Origin: Pelomonas cellulosilytica
GTDB lineage: Bacteria; Pseudomonadota; Gammaproteobacteria; Burkholderiales; Burkholderiaceae_C
Direction of reading: 5' to 3'
Assembly (NCBI RefSeq): GCF_021353265.1
Contig: NZ_JAJTWU010000014.1
Span: forward strand, 17,844 to 81,843
DNA length: 64,000 nt
Shown one piece after another: positions 45,701 to 54,798 of this stretch. Both the position numbers and the translations under genes were made by a program. The notes under the pieces are model-generated. The model was not told the DNA's origin, did not search any database, and saw nothing but the letters and a program-made list of their open reading frames with translations. The stretch's first letter is position 1, and each line of letters starts with the position of its first letter.

Positions 45701-48700
45701 TTCTACCCGCACGATCACTGGTTCCGGTAGCGCTGCCAACGACATCAACTTCTCCAATTCACTCAGCTGGGGCGCGGGAACGCTCACCGTGAATGCCGCC
45801 AACATCAGCTTCAACACGGGGGCGAACATCAGCTCGAGCTCCGGAGCTATTGGACTGACGCTGAATTCGACGGGTGCAATCAATGCGCTGCAAGGTGTCA
45901 ACCTGACGGGCGGCACGCTCACGCTGAACAACACCGGTGCGGGAACGCAGGCGGGACTGATCTCCGGCTCGACATCCGTATTGAAGATGGGTGCCGGTAC
46001 GTTCACATTGTCACAGGCGAACACCTATACCGGAACTACCACCATCAACGCTGGCGCGTTGAGCGTTGCAACGATCGGGAACGGCGGTGTCGCGGGCAAC
46101 TTGGGCCAGGCGACAAGCGCTGCCTCGAATCTGATTCTGGGCGGGGGCACACTGCAGTACACCGGCAGCAATGCGACAACGAATCGTGGTTTCACGCTGA
46201 CCGCCGGTACCACATCCACAATCGACATAACCCAGAGCTCGGCCACGCTGTCGATTTCAGGAAGCGCCGCCACCACCACGGGCGCGCTGAACAAGGTCGG
46301 CGCCGGATCTGTGAGCCTGCAGGGATCGGCAACGACGTTCAGTGGCGGCCTCACGATCAAAGCGGGGACGGCGGTTTGCTACCTTTCTAGCGGGCTGAAC
46401 ACTTGCGGAACCGGCACGATCACGCTGGGCGACAGTGCGGGCGGCAGCAGTGCAGCGGCCATGACTTTGGGTTCCAATGGCGCCACATGGCCGAACCAGA
46501 TTGCGCTGGCCCCAAACACCACCGGCCAGCTGAGCATCCTTGCGGGTGGTTCGGGTGGCGTTGCGACATTGACCGGGGGTTTGACGGGTTCCAATACCCT
46601 GATAGCCAACACCGCTGGGAGGCTGACACTGAATGCTACGAACACGTCATTCAGTGGCAACCTTACGGTCAAATCAGGCACTTTGGCCGCAACGAATGCC
46701 AGTTCCTTTGGCACCGGCACGATCACCTTGGGTGACAGCCTCGGCGGGAGCGTCGCGGCAGGACTATTGGTCACCACCACCGGACTGACCATTGCCAACC
46801 CGATTGTGCTCGCTCCGAACACGACGGGCCTTCTGACTTTGGGCAATACGGGCGCTGGGGTATCAACGACCTTCAGCGGCGGGGTCACGGGCACCAACAA
46901 CCTGACAATCGTCAACAGTGGGGGCTCGGGTACGGTGACGCTCGCAACAGGAGCCATCAACAACTCCGGCACCATCTCCAACACGGGCACCGGCAGCGGC
47001 ACTACGACGATCAGTGCTTCTGTTGGCAGCAACGTGACCGGCATCATCGAGAACAGCACCGCCTCGGCACTGACCGTCAGCGGCGCGCTGACCGTCAAAA
47101 GCTCGGGCACAACGCTCACCAACAGGAACGCTTCCGGCAGTGCTCTGCTGACGCTGAGCGGTGGTGTGAGCGGCACTGGCAATCTGACCGTCAACAACAA
47201 CACTTCCATCGCAAATGGTGTCACCATCAGCGGCGGCGGTCTGAACAACATCGGCACCATCACCAACTCCGGCACCGGCACCGGGACTGCATCGATCAGC
47301 GCCGCCGTGGGCAGCAACGTGACCGCCATCATCGAGAACAGTGCCACCTCGTCGCTCACTGTCAGCGGAGCGCTGACCGTCAACAGCTCGGGCACAACGC
47401 TCACCAACAGGAACGCTTCCGGCAGTGCTTTGCTGACGCTAAGCGGTGGGGTGAACGGCACTGGCAACGTGACCGTCAACAACAACAGTTCCATCGCAAA
47501 TGGTGTGACCCTCAGCGGCGGCGTGCTGAACAACATCGGCACCGTCACCAACTCTGGCACCGGCTCCGGGGCTGCCACGATCAGCGCCGCCGTGGGCAGC
47601 AACGTGACCGACATCATCGAGAACAGCGCCACCTCGTCGCTGACGGTCAGCGGGGCGCTGACCGTCAACAATACCGGCACGACACTCACCAACAGGAGTG
47701 GATCCGGTAGCGCTGTGCTGACACAGAGCGGAGGCGTGAGCGGCACCGGCGACCTGATTGTCAAGAACGACAGTTCCACCCCATCAGGCGTGAGGCTGAC
47801 GGGCAGCACCGGTGTCTTTGTCAACAACCACGGCACCATCATTAATTCGGGGAGCGGGTCGGGTTCGGTTGCGATCTCCGCCCAGATTGGTCCCAACGGG
47901 ACCAGCAATGTGACCGGGGTGACGCAAGCGAGTGCGACATCGCAGTTGACGCTGTCCGGTGCGAACACCTACACCGGAGCAACTACGGTCAGCGCCGGCA
48001 CGCTTCCGGTCAACGGCACGACCATACCCGATGCCAGCGCCGTCACAGTGGCCAGCGGTGCATCGCTCGTACTCAGCGCCAGCGAAACCATTGGCTCCCT
48101 CGCGGGAGCCGGCAATGTGATGTTGGGCACAAACACGCTGAGCACTGGAGGCGACAACACCTCGACCACCTTCAGCGGAACGGCCAGCGGATCGGGCGGC
48201 TTGGTCAAGACGGGTGCGGGCGCTTGGACGCTGTCCGGTGCGAACACCTACAGCGGCACGACCACAGTCGGCGGGGGCAGCCTGATGCTGGGCCACGCTT
48301 CGGCTCTGGGCTCCACTTCAGCAGTCAGCGTCACTTCGGGTGCAACGCTGGACCTGAACGGCACGACGTTGACAGCCGCGATCCCGTTGACGCTCAACGG
48401 CACAGGCGCCGGAGGAACAACAGGCGCGCTGACCAACAGCTCGGCAACAGCAGCGAGCTACGGTGGCCCAATAGCCCTGGGCAGCGACAGCAGCATCTGG
48501 GCCGGCCCCGGCAACTCGCTGAGCGTGACCGGAACGATCGACGGCGCTGTCGCGCTCAGTGTTCTGGGCGGAGGTTCCGTAACGCTCGGTGCAACCGTCG
48601 GCAACGGTACGCCGCTCAGCTCCTTTACGGGGGCGGCCGGAACCGAATTGAAGATCAACGGCGGTGTTGTCAAGACCAGCGGTGCGCAGACTTACTCGGG

Positions 48701-51700
48701 CGCGACCACATTCGGTGTTGGAACCACACTGACAGCCGGCAGCATCGATGCAGCAGGCCCAGTGACAGCCACCAGCGCACCGCTCACGCTGAATGCGGGG
48801 TCCGGCAACGCTGTGTTCAGCAATTCCGGAAACGATTTCTCCACCGTTTCGGTTGGCAATGCGGCCGACGTGACCGTCGTCGACGCCAATGCGCTGACCC
48901 TTGCAGGCATTCATGCGACAGGGCTGATTGATGTTCGCACCCAGGCCAACGATCTGACACTGACCTCGTTGATTTCGACCACCAGTAACAGCAGCGCAGC
49001 GATCAGCCTCAACGCCGGTGCGGCTAGCGACGTGGGAACCCCAGCAGGCGGCAACATCGTCATTAACGGTGGCACGCTCAGCATGGGATCGGGTGGGCGC
49101 GCGACGCTCTACACAGGCAGCATCTCTGACAGCACGGGTGTGACTGCCTTGGTTGGTTCGGGCAGCGGCAACTTCCGCTACAACAGCAATGCGAGCAGGA
49201 CCAATCACACGGCGGCATTGGGCACGGGAACCTATGCGGTCTACCGTGAACAACCAACGCTGACCATCGCCGTGAACAATCTGGCGGCGATCACTTACGG
49301 GTCTTCTGCCCCGACCTATGTTTCATCGATCGCTGGTGAAATCAATGGTGATACTGTTTCGCAGGCATTGACCACGCTGCCAAGTGTTGGAGACGATGGG
49401 GTCATCTCGGGTTCCGGCCATCTCACGGCTGGCACGCACGCTGTGACCGCATCCGGTGCCGTGGACCAATTCGGCTATGCATTGAACTATGTAGCAGCCG
49501 CCTTGACCGTGAACAAGGCAAGTCTGGTGGCCACGGGCCTGACGGCCAGCGCCAAGACCTATGACGGCACCACCTCGACAACGCTGGGGGGTACGGCGAC
49601 GATCAGCCCGATCGCTGGCGACACGGTCACGCTGGTCGGCACGGCCAGTGGCGCCTTTGCGAACAAGAACGTCGGCACGGCCAAGGCCGTTACGGTCACC
49701 GGCAACACCCTCAGCGGTGTCGATGCCGGCAACTACACGCTGGTACAACAGAGCGGGCTGACAGCAGACGTCACCCCGGCCACCTTGGTTGTCACGGGCC
49801 TGACCGCCAGCGCCAAGACCTACGACGGCACCACCTTTGCAACGCTGGGGGGTACGGCGACGATCAGCCCGTTCGGCAGCGACATGATCACCCTGGGCGG
49901 CACGGCCAGTGGCACCTTCGCGAACAAGAACGTCGGCACGGCCAAGGCCGTCACCGTCACGGGCAACACCCTCGGCGGTGTCGACGCCGGCAACTACACG
50001 TTGGTTCAACAGAGCGGGCTGACAGCAGACGTCACCCCGGCCACCCTCTTCGTCACGGGCCTGACGGCCAGCGGCAAGACCTACGACGGCACCACCTTTG
50101 CAACGCTGGGGGGTACGGCGACGATCAGCCCGCTCGCCGGCGACACGGTCACCCTGGGCGGCACGGCCAGTGGCACCTTTGCGAACAAGAACGTCGGTAC
50201 GGCCAAGGCCGTCACGGTCACCGGCAACACCCTCAGCGGTGTCGATGCCGGCAACTACACGCTGGTGCAACAGAGCGGGCTGACAGCAGACATCACGCCG
50301 GCCACCCTGTTCGTCACGGGCCTGACGGCCAGCGCCAAGACCTACGACGGCACCACCGCGGCAACGCTGGGGGGGGCGGCGACGTTCAGCCCGCTCGCTG
50401 GCGACATGGTCACGCTGGTCGGGACGGCCAGTGGCAACTTTGCCAACAAGAACGTCGGCACGGCCAAGGCCGTCACGGTCACCGGCAACACCCTCAGCGG
50501 TGTCGATGCCGGCAACTACACGCTGGTGCAACAGAGCGGGCTGACAGCAGACATCACGCCGGCCACCCTGTTCGTCACGGGCCTGACGGCCAGCGCCAAG
50601 ACCTACGACGGCACCACCGCGGCAACGCTGGGGGGGGCGGCGACGTTCAGCCCGCTCGCTGGCGACATGGTCACGCTGGTCGGGACGGCCAGTGGCAACT
50701 TTGCCAACAAGAACGTCGGCACGGCCAAGGCCGTCACGGTCACGGGCAACACCCTCGGCGGTGCCGATGCAGGCAACTACACGCTGGTGCAACAGAGCGG
50801 GCTGACAGCAGACATCACGCCGGCCACCCTGTTCGTCACGGGCCTGACGGCCAGCGCCAAGACCTACGACGGCACCACCGCGGCAACGCTGGGGGGTACG
50901 GCGACGATCAGCCCGTTCGGCAGCGACATGGTCACCCTGGGCGGCACGTCCAGTGGCACCTTTGCCAACAAGAACGTCGGCACGGCCAAAGCGGTCACGG
51001 TCACCGGCAACACCCTCGGCGGTGCCGATGCAGGCAACTACACGCTGGTGCAACAGAGCGGGCTGACGGCAGACGTCACGCCGGCCACCCTGGTCGTCAC
51101 GGGCCTGACCGCCAGCGGCAAGACCTACGACGGCACCACCTTTGCAACGCTGGGGGGTACGGCGACGATCAGCCCGTTCGGCAGCGACATGGTCACGCTG
51201 GTCGGGACGGCCAGTGGCAACTTTGCCAACAAGAACGTCGGCACGGCCAAAGCGGTCACGGTCACCGGCAACACCCTCAGCGGTGTCGATGCCGGCAACT
51301 ACACGCTGGTGCAACAGAGCGGGCTGACGGCAGACGTCACCCCGGCCACCCTGGTCGTCACGGGCCTGACCGCCGGCGCCAAGACCTACGACGGCACCAC
51401 CTTTGCAACGCTGGGGGGTACGGCGACGATCAGCCCGCTCGCCGGCGACACGGTCACCCTGGGCGGCACGGCCAGTGGCACCTTTGCGAACAAGAACGTC
51501 GGTACGGCCAAGGCCGTCACGGTCACCGGCAACACCCTCGGCGGTGCCGATGCAGGCAACTACACGCTGGTGCAACAGAGCGGGCTGACGGCAGACGTCA
51601 CGCCGGCCACCCTGGTCGTCACGGGCCTGACCGCCAGCGGCAAGACCTACGACGGCACCACCTTTGCAACGCTGGGGGGTACGGCGACGATCAGCCCGTT

Positions 51701-53090
51701 CGGCAGCGACATGGTCACGCTGGTCGGGACGGCCAGTGGCACCTTTGCGAACAAGAACGTCGGCACGGCCAAGGCCGTCACGGTCACGGGCAACACCCTC
51801 GGCGGTGTCGACGCCGGCAACTACACGCTGGTGCAACAGAGCGAGCTGACAGCAGACGTCACGCCGGCCACCCTGTTCGTCACGGGCCTGACCGCCAGCG
51901 CCAAGACCTACGACGGCACCACCTCGGCAACGCTGGGGGGCTCGGCGACGATCAGCCCGTTCGGCAGCGACATGGTCACCCTGGGCGGCACGGCCAGTGG
52001 CAACTTTGCCAACAAGAACGCCGGCACGGCCAAGGCTGTCACGGTCACCGGCAACACCCTCAGCGGTGTCGACGCAGGCAACTACACGCTGGTACAACAG
52101 AGCGGGCTGACGGCGGATATTGGCAAAGCCAACGCCACGGTCACTGGCAACAGTGGCAGCGCCACTTACGACGGGCAAAGTCACACCGTGAGCGGTTTCA
52201 CGGTCACCGGATTGGTGGGCGGCGAGTTGGCGACGGTGCTGACCGGCGTGAGTGCAACCGCCTCTGGGACGGGCGCGGGCAGTTATGACGTGGTGCCCGT
52301 CGGTGCCGACGGCAACTACAACCTGACGCGCATTAACGGCCGCCTGCTGATTGCCAAGGCTGACCTTGCTGTCACGGCAAACGACGACCGAAAGGCATAC
52401 GACGGCTTGCGCTATAGCGGCGGCAATGGCGTGAGCTACGCAGGTTTTGTCAACGGAGAGACAAGCAACGTACTTGAAGGAGTGCTGGGCTACGGCGGCA
52501 CCAGCCAGGGTGCGGCGAACGCAGGCACCTACTCCATCGTGCCGACCGGACTGAAAGCGGCGAACTACCAGATCGAGTTCATCGCCGGCATGTTGAACAT
52601 CTCGGCGCCTCCTCCCGTTTCTCCGACAGTGCCTGTGCCGCCTTTGCCGACGCCATCCACAAATCCACCCCTGCTGAGTGTTGGTCCAGGTGAAGGTCTG
52701 GGATCTGGCGTCGTGAATGGCAGCCAGAACGTGCCGCTCAAGTCGAACAATTCCAGCAGCGGCAGCTCGGTGGTTTCTGTGCTGCGAGAACCGTCAGCTC
52801 CAGCGCCCATTCCGATGACGGTGTATGTGCCTAAGGAAGTGGTGGGCGCGCCTACTGGAATCAGTTTTCAGTTGCCATCGCAGTTGCTCGACGCGGCAGC
52901 AGGCAAAAGTTCCTCGATCCGCGTCACGACCATCAACGGGGAACCACTTCCTTCATGGATGAAGTTCAACGCAGAAACTGCCACGTTCGTTGCGTCTTCC
53001 GTCCCTGAAGGGGTCTTTCCGATGCAGTTGGTTGTCACAGTCAACGGGAAAAGCACCGTCGTAGTGATTTCCAATCAAGCCGGGAATTAA
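42723..53090 (+). CDS. TpsA exoprotein: filamentous-haemagglutinin-like adhesin with MBG repeats
   Basis: 3455 residues from a GTG. Residues 1-30 form the extended signal region (ESPR, MNKSYRLVFNEITRTWVAVSE), then the hydrophobic signal; the TPS secretion domain spans about 60-250 with the NASGIYFG variant of its NPNG(I/L) motif. A GLUG-repeat region (TGGLVGHN, AGGLVGVN) lies near 620-740, autotransporter-associated beta repeats (SGANTYTGATT type) near 1095, 1745 and 1835, then the tandem MBG array at 2266-3135, two more diverged MBG units, a Pro-rich linker and a short C-terminal domain. No toxic CDI-type tip and no immunity gene is seen. Likely a surface adhesin or biofilm protein. Confidence 0.92.
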   Translation: MNKSYRLVFNEITRTWVAVSEIAKAGGKRASGAVLLAAAGFITIVPLVAFAAPPAAPPAAALPTGGNVVAGQATISQSAGAMTVTQTTPRSAIDWQTFNIGTAASVNFVLPSGSSAVLNRVLDAHPSQIFGRLSSNGQVFLTNASGIYFGKSANVNVGALTATTHSISNSDFMAGDLRFTRNGATGSVINEGSISADLNGYIALLAPEVRNSGVVVAQMGAVALAAGEAFELQFDGARLANIRVEPATIAALVENGNAVQAPGGLIILSAQASNRLQGGVVHNTGSLEATGLVDRGGIIRLEASDLVTHTGSINVNAAANSNAAGGTATLIADLANPHSLANIDGSVSARGGDLGGSGGFVETSGHELQIGGNASITTSSSKGIAGTWLLDPFDFTIASSGGNMTGAALSTALLGNSVVIQTALGGTSCNASCTAGSAGTLGDINVNDVVTWSANRLTLNAFNNIVINANLNASNSASLALLIGQGAVAAGNTSSVVTRGAKINLPAGTTNFTTQQGSDGAVKNYTVITALGASGSTTTTDLQGMSGNLGLNYALGADIDATGLSFAPVGSGASPFSGIFDGLGHTITGLTISQPGQSDVGMMSSTGAGSVIRNVGLVNVSVSGSLRVGALTGSNSGTISNSYSTGSVSGADSTGGLVGHNAGAVSANYSSATVLGGDNAGGLVGVNYGGVDGSFATGTVSGSNNLGGLVGRNQGGDGGNGSSPQNAAAGSSAHIASGYASGSVTGTGNYVGGLVGLNTGGNGGRGSDTAGSANGGDGGAGGSASVSTSYATGAVSTSGNHAGSLIGANASGNAGSAGTNTDSGSGTPGSGGAAGPAGTVTNSFYDSTVNAGLSGVGGTANVAGSVWGMSTADLKTAANFTSSTASNGNSNPGWDMASAGGSSAAWRIYEGSSAPLLRSFLAPITLTPTFDGTTQALPTIGDYTANIASPVTANITGAATGLTLNSTATAGSYTAAFTTSNFSSSQLGYDISTSTRTITGSGSAANDINFSNSLSWGAGTLTVNAANISFNTGANISSSSGAIGLTLNSTGAINALQGVNLTGGTLTLNNTGAGTQAGLISGSTSVLKMGAGTFTLSQANTYTGTTTINAGALSVATIGNGGVAGNLGQATSAASNLILGGGTLQYTGSNATTNRGFTLTAGTTSTIDITQSSATLSISGSAATTTGALNKVGAGSVSLQGSATTFSGGLTIKAGTAVCYLSSGLNTCGTGTITLGDSAGGSSAAAMTLGSNGATWPNQIALAPNTTGQLSILAGGSGGVATLTGGLTGSNTLIANTAGRLTLNATNTSFSGNLTVKSGTLAATNASSFGTGTITLGDSLGGSVAAGLLVTTTGLTIANPIVLAPNTTGLLTLGNTGAGVSTTFSGGVTGTNNLTIVNSGGSGTVTLATGAINNSGTISNTGTGSGTTTISASVGSNVTGIIENSTASALTVSGALTVKSSGTTLTNRNASGSALLTLSGGVSGTGNLTVNNNTSIANGVTISGGGLNNIGTITNSGTGTGTASISAAVGSNVTAIIENSATSSLTVSGALTVNSSGTTLTNRNASGSALLTLSGGVNGTGNVTVNNNSSIANGVTLSGGVLNNIGTVTNSGTGSGAATISAAVGSNVTDIIENSATSSLTVSGALTVNNTGTTLTNRSGSGSAVLTQSGGVSGTGDLIVKNDSSTPSGVRLTGSTGVFVNNHGTIINSGSGSGSVAISAQIGPNGTSNVTGVTQASATSQLTLSGANTYTGATTVSAGTLPVNGTTIPDASAVTVASGASLVLSASETIGSLAGAGNVMLGTNTLSTGGDNTSTTFSGTASGSGGLVKTGAGAWTLSGANTYSGTTTVGGGSLMLGHASALGSTSAVSVTSGATLDLNGTTLTAAIPLTLNGTGAGGTTGALTNSSATAASYGGPIALGSDSSIWAGPGNSLSVTGTIDGAVALSVLGGGSVTLGATVGNGTPLSSFTGAAGTELKINGGVVKTSGAQTYSGATTFGVGTTLTAGSIDAAGPVTATSAPLTLNAGSGNAVFSNSGNDFSTVSVGNAADVTVVDANALTLAGIHATGLIDVRTQANDLTLTSLISTTSNSSAAISLNAGAASDVGTPAGGNIVINGGTLSMGSGGRATLYTGSISDSTGVTALVGSGSGNFRYNSNASRTNHTAALGTGTYAVYREQPTLTIAVNNLAAITYGSSAPTYVSSIAGEINGDTVSQALTTLPSVGDDGVISGSGHLTAGTHAVTASGAVDQFGYALNYVAAALTVNKASLVATGLTASAKTYDGTTSTTLGGTATISPIAGDTVTLVGTASGAFANKNVGTAKAVTVTGNTLSGVDAGNYTLVQQSGLTADVTPATLVVTGLTASAKTYDGTTFATLGGTATISPFGSDMITLGGTASGTFANKNVGTAKAVTVTGNTLGGVDAGNYTLVQQSGLTADVTPATLFVTGLTASGKTYDGTTFATLGGTATISPLAGDTVTLGGTASGTFANKNVGTAKAVTVTGNTLSGVDAGNYTLVQQSGLTADITPATLFVTGLTASAKTYDGTTAATLGGAATFSPLAGDMVTLVGTASGNFANKNVGTAKAVTVTGNTLSGVDAGNYTLVQQSGLTADITPATLFVTGLTASAKTYDGTTAATLGGAATFSPLAGDMVTLVGTASGNFANKNVGTAKAVTVTGNTLGGADAGNYTLVQQSGLTADITPATLFVTGLTASAKTYDGTTAATLGGTATISPFGSDMVTLGGTSSGTFANKNVGTAKAVTVTGNTLGGADAGNYTLVQQSGLTADVTPATLVVTGLTASGKTYDGTTFATLGGTATISPFGSDMVTLVGTASGNFANKNVGTAKAVTVTGNTLSGVDAGNYTLVQQSGLTADVTPATLVVTGLTAGAKTYDGTTFATLGGTATISPLAGDTVTLGGTASGTFANKNVGTAKAVTVTGNTLGGADAGNYTLVQQSGLTADVTPATLVVTGLTASGKTYDGTTFATLGGTATISPFGSDMVTLVGTASGTFANKNVGTAKAVTVTGNTLGGVDAGNYTLVQQSELTADVTPATLFVTGLTASAKTYDGTTSATLGGSATISPFGSDMVTLGGTASGNFANKNAGTAKAVTVTGNTLSGVDAGNYTLVQQSGLTADIGKANATVTGNSGSATYDGQSHTVSGFTVTGLVGGELATVLTGVSATASGTGAGSYDVVPVGADGNYNLTRINGRLLIAKADLAVTANDDRKAYDGLRYSGGNGVSYAGFVNGETSNVLEGVLGYGGTSQGAANAGTYSIVPTGLKAANYQIEFIAGMLNISAPPPVSPTVPVPPLPTPSTNPPLLSVGPGEGLGSGVVNGSQNVPLKSNNSSSGSSVVSVLREPSAPAPIPMTVYVPKEVVGAPTGISFQLPSQLLDAAAGKSSSIRVTTINGEPLPSWMKFNAETATFVASSVPEGVFPMQLVVTVNGKSTVVVISNQAGN
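49518..52127 (+). repeat. Tandem array of ten 261-bp MBG-domain repeats
   Basis: Ten copies, each exactly 87 codons, start at 49518 + n x 261. Each contains TGLTASAKTYDGTT, GTFANKNVGTAKAV and VDAGNYTLVQQSGLTAD-type blocks. Variation is limited to a few positions: FGSD/LAGD/IAGD, VTLVG/VTLGG, SGTF/SGNF/SGAF, LSGVD/LGGAD. Copies 4 and 5 are nearly the same. The variants combine in a mosaic rather than a tree-like way, which suggests gene conversion or unequal crossing-over. Confidence 0.95.
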
Positions 53091-53235
53091 TCGTGGCGAA
53101 GATTGGGTGAGAAGCTAATACGAAGCAAGCCGCGCCATCAGCCCACCATGCGGCTCGAGCAATGATTGTGCGGATCAAAGTTGCTGCATGGCCTGGTCGC
53201 TGCCCGCTCGACACCGTGTTGATGTCGCTGTGCCT

Positions 53236-53553
53236 TCAGTGGTAGTCGTCTTCCAGCTGGCGGCGCACCGCCATCACAATGACCGTCGCGCTGTCCTGCA
53301 CCTCGAACAGCGCGACATAGTCGGATCGATCGAAAGAGATCACGAGCTCGCGCAGGAACGGACTGCGCCCCGCCTTGCGACAGGTGAATGGCGATGTCTT
53401 AAGCGTCACAATGCCGGCCTGGATGGCGAAGATGGCGACCTGGGCAAGCTCCAGGTCGCCACCGTCGCGGGACAGCTCGCGCTCCAGCACGAAGTCGAAC
53501 AGGCGTTCGATGTCGGTCTCGGCTTCACGCGTCAGCCGGACGCGGTAGCTCAC
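53236..53553 (-). CDS. ParE/RelE-superfamily toxin
   Basis: 105 residues from GTG 53553, overlapping the antitoxin stop (GTGA). MSYRVRLTREAETDIERLFD is the typical ParE N-terminus, and the C-terminal strand ends VMAVRRQLEDDYH. ParE toxins poison DNA gyrase, RelE members cleave mRNA; which applies here cannot be decided. A second toxin-antitoxin-like feature is the coupling to the ribbon-type partner gene upstream. Confidence 0.85.
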   Translation of the reverse strand: MSYRVRLTREAETDIERLFDFVLERELSRDGGDLELAQVAIFAIQAGIVTLKTSPFTCRKAGRSPFLRELVISFDRSDYVALFEVQDSATVIVMAVRRQLEDDYH

Positions 53554-53831
53554 TTGCGCTTCTTCGCCACCTGCGCGCGCGCAGCGTCCAACTTGCACTG
53601 CAAGTTGGCCAGCTCGACGTCGGCGTCCACATAGTCGCCCGTCTGCAGGGCCTGGTCGCGGGACCGCAGCCCACGCGCGATGAATTCCTCGTGGACGCGC
53701 CGGCGCTCGAGCTTCTCGCGGATTGAAGTCTCGACAAACTCGGACAGGATCTCGCCCTCGCCCAACATGGACTCCACTTCCGCGCGGAGCTCGGGCTCCA
53801 CGCGCACGGACGGAGTGCTGGAGGTCCTCAT
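53550..53831 (-). CDS. YlcI/YnfO-type antitoxin
   Basis: 93 residues from ATG 53831. TPSVRVEPELRAEVESML is a ribbon-helix-helix-like N-terminus and LSEFVETSIREKLERRR followed by EFIARGLRSRDQALQTGDYV is characteristic of the YlcI/YnfO family found beside ParE toxins. It should bind the toxin and its own promoter. An upstream ATG at 53912 exists but adds an atypical Arg-rich tail. Confidence 0.85.
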   Translation of the reverse strand: MRTSSTPSVRVEPELRAEVESMLGEGEILSEFVETSIREKLERRRVHEEFIARGLRSRDQALQTGDYVDADVELANLQCKLDAARAQVAKKRK

Positions 53832-53908
53832 AGCATCCCTGTTGCCGCGTCGAAGCCCCCGTCCATCGTCGCAAAGCAGGTGGCGCGGCACCGGTCCTCG
53901 CCGGTGGA

Positions 53909-54484
53909 TCAATTGATCCCGAGCGACCTAAGGATGGCTGCGCGGCCAACGTTGAGGAACTCATCTGCGAGTGCAGAGTCGTCCGGGCATGCGCGAGACA
54001 GGACGAGCGCTCCCAAAGCGTGAGAAAGCATGTCGACGATCCTGTTTCGCGCTTCGGTGACGTCTATCTCGGGCGCCGACTCACTGCCGGGACCTAGCGC
54101 CTCGATCAAAGACTCGATGCCCGCTGCAAAGGCAGCTTTCACAGAGTCGGGCTGACGCGCTGCATCACCGGCAAGGGCGGCCATCGTGCACCCGGTGGCG
54201 CGGCCATCTCGGTGCTCACGGGACAGGTACTGCCTGACGAAGTCGACGGGATGCACACCCCCACCCGCCAAGGCGACCGTCGTCGCGATGCCGCAGGCAG
54301 TCGATTCAGCGATCAGGTCGGTCTTGGAGCCGAACTGCTTGTAGAAGCCGCCGTGCGTGAACCCGGCTGCAGCCATCAAATCGGCCACACCGACGCCGTC
54401 ATAGCCCCGCTCTCGAAATAGCTGGGAAGCCGTCTCGACAACGCGGGCTCGGTTGGCCTGCGCCTGGGCTTTGGTGACCTTCAT
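53909..54484 (-). CDS. TetR-family transcriptional repressor
   Basis: 191 residues from ATG 54484. The HTH spans about 10-55 (RVVETASQLFRERGYDGVGV, then ADLMAAAGFTHGGFYKQF). The C-terminal ligand domain contains ALGALVLSRAC. Divergent from a dehydrogenase operon with a strong palindrome in the gap, so it probably represses that operon and itself. The type resembles regulators of the AcrR/NemR style that respond to small electrophiles; the ligand is unknown. Confidence 0.9.
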   Translation of the reverse strand: MKVTKAQAQANRARVVETASQLFRERGYDGVGVADLMAAAGFTHGGFYKQFGSKTDLIAESTACGIATTVALAGGGVHPVDFVRQYLSREHRDGRATGCTMAALAGDAARQPDSVKAAFAAGIESLIEALGPGSESAPEIDVTEARNRIVDMLSHALGALVLSRACPDDSALADEFLNVGRAAILRSLGIN

Positions 54485-54527
54485 CGCTTGCTTGCCGCCG
54501 AATTGTTTCGCTGGGCCCAATTCTATA

Positions 54528-54578
54528 TTGATGTCAATCATCATCAAAGTTTTGACTTTAAAGATGATGTACATCATC
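54528..54578. promoter_or_regulatory. TetR operator candidate and A+T-rich divergent promoter
   Basis: A perfect 16-bp palindrome, GATGATGTACATCATC, lies at 54563-54578. A second imperfect inverted repeat (TTGATG...CATCAA) lies at 54528-54547 and shares the GATG/CATC half. On the minus strand TATAGAAT follows at 54528-54521 as a likely -10 box for the TetR gene. The remainder of the 314-bp gap holds no gene. Confidence 0.55.
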
Positions 54579-54798
54579 ATTGAGGCACTGACCACCTTTC
54601 GAGGCGTGTGCCAGGACACGCAACACGTGTCGCTGATCCGTTCGCCTTTCTGCGCCTCGCAGAAGGTGGGATGCGTGGACTGCCCGCGAAATTTTTCTAC
54701 CGCACCGCCTGCGTGGCCGCAAGCCCCCTCTGCCCCCCCCACACCGCGACACAACCTCATCAGGCCCGCGCCATCACAACCTAGGAAAGCGAAGACCC

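Noticed and set aside
46379..47968. Antisense 529-codon open frame in the TpsA beta-repeat part
   Set aside because: A Val/Pro/Leu-rich translation typical of the reverse of Gly/Thr/Asn-rich coding repeats; no domain or start signal.
49323..52184. Antisense 953-codon open frame across the MBG repeats
   Set aside because: It is created by a stop-free reverse frame in a repeated G+C-rich unit; it repeats every 261 bp and has no domain.
53128..53155. AGCCGC/GCGGCT inverted repeat after TpsA, as a terminator
   Set aside because: Short stem with a large loop and no T-run.
42723..53235. Contact-dependent inhibition (CdiA/CdiI) interpretation of the TPS locus
   Set aside because: No toxin-type C-terminus and no small immunity gene directly downstream; the next genes are a toxin-antitoxin pair in the opposite direction.
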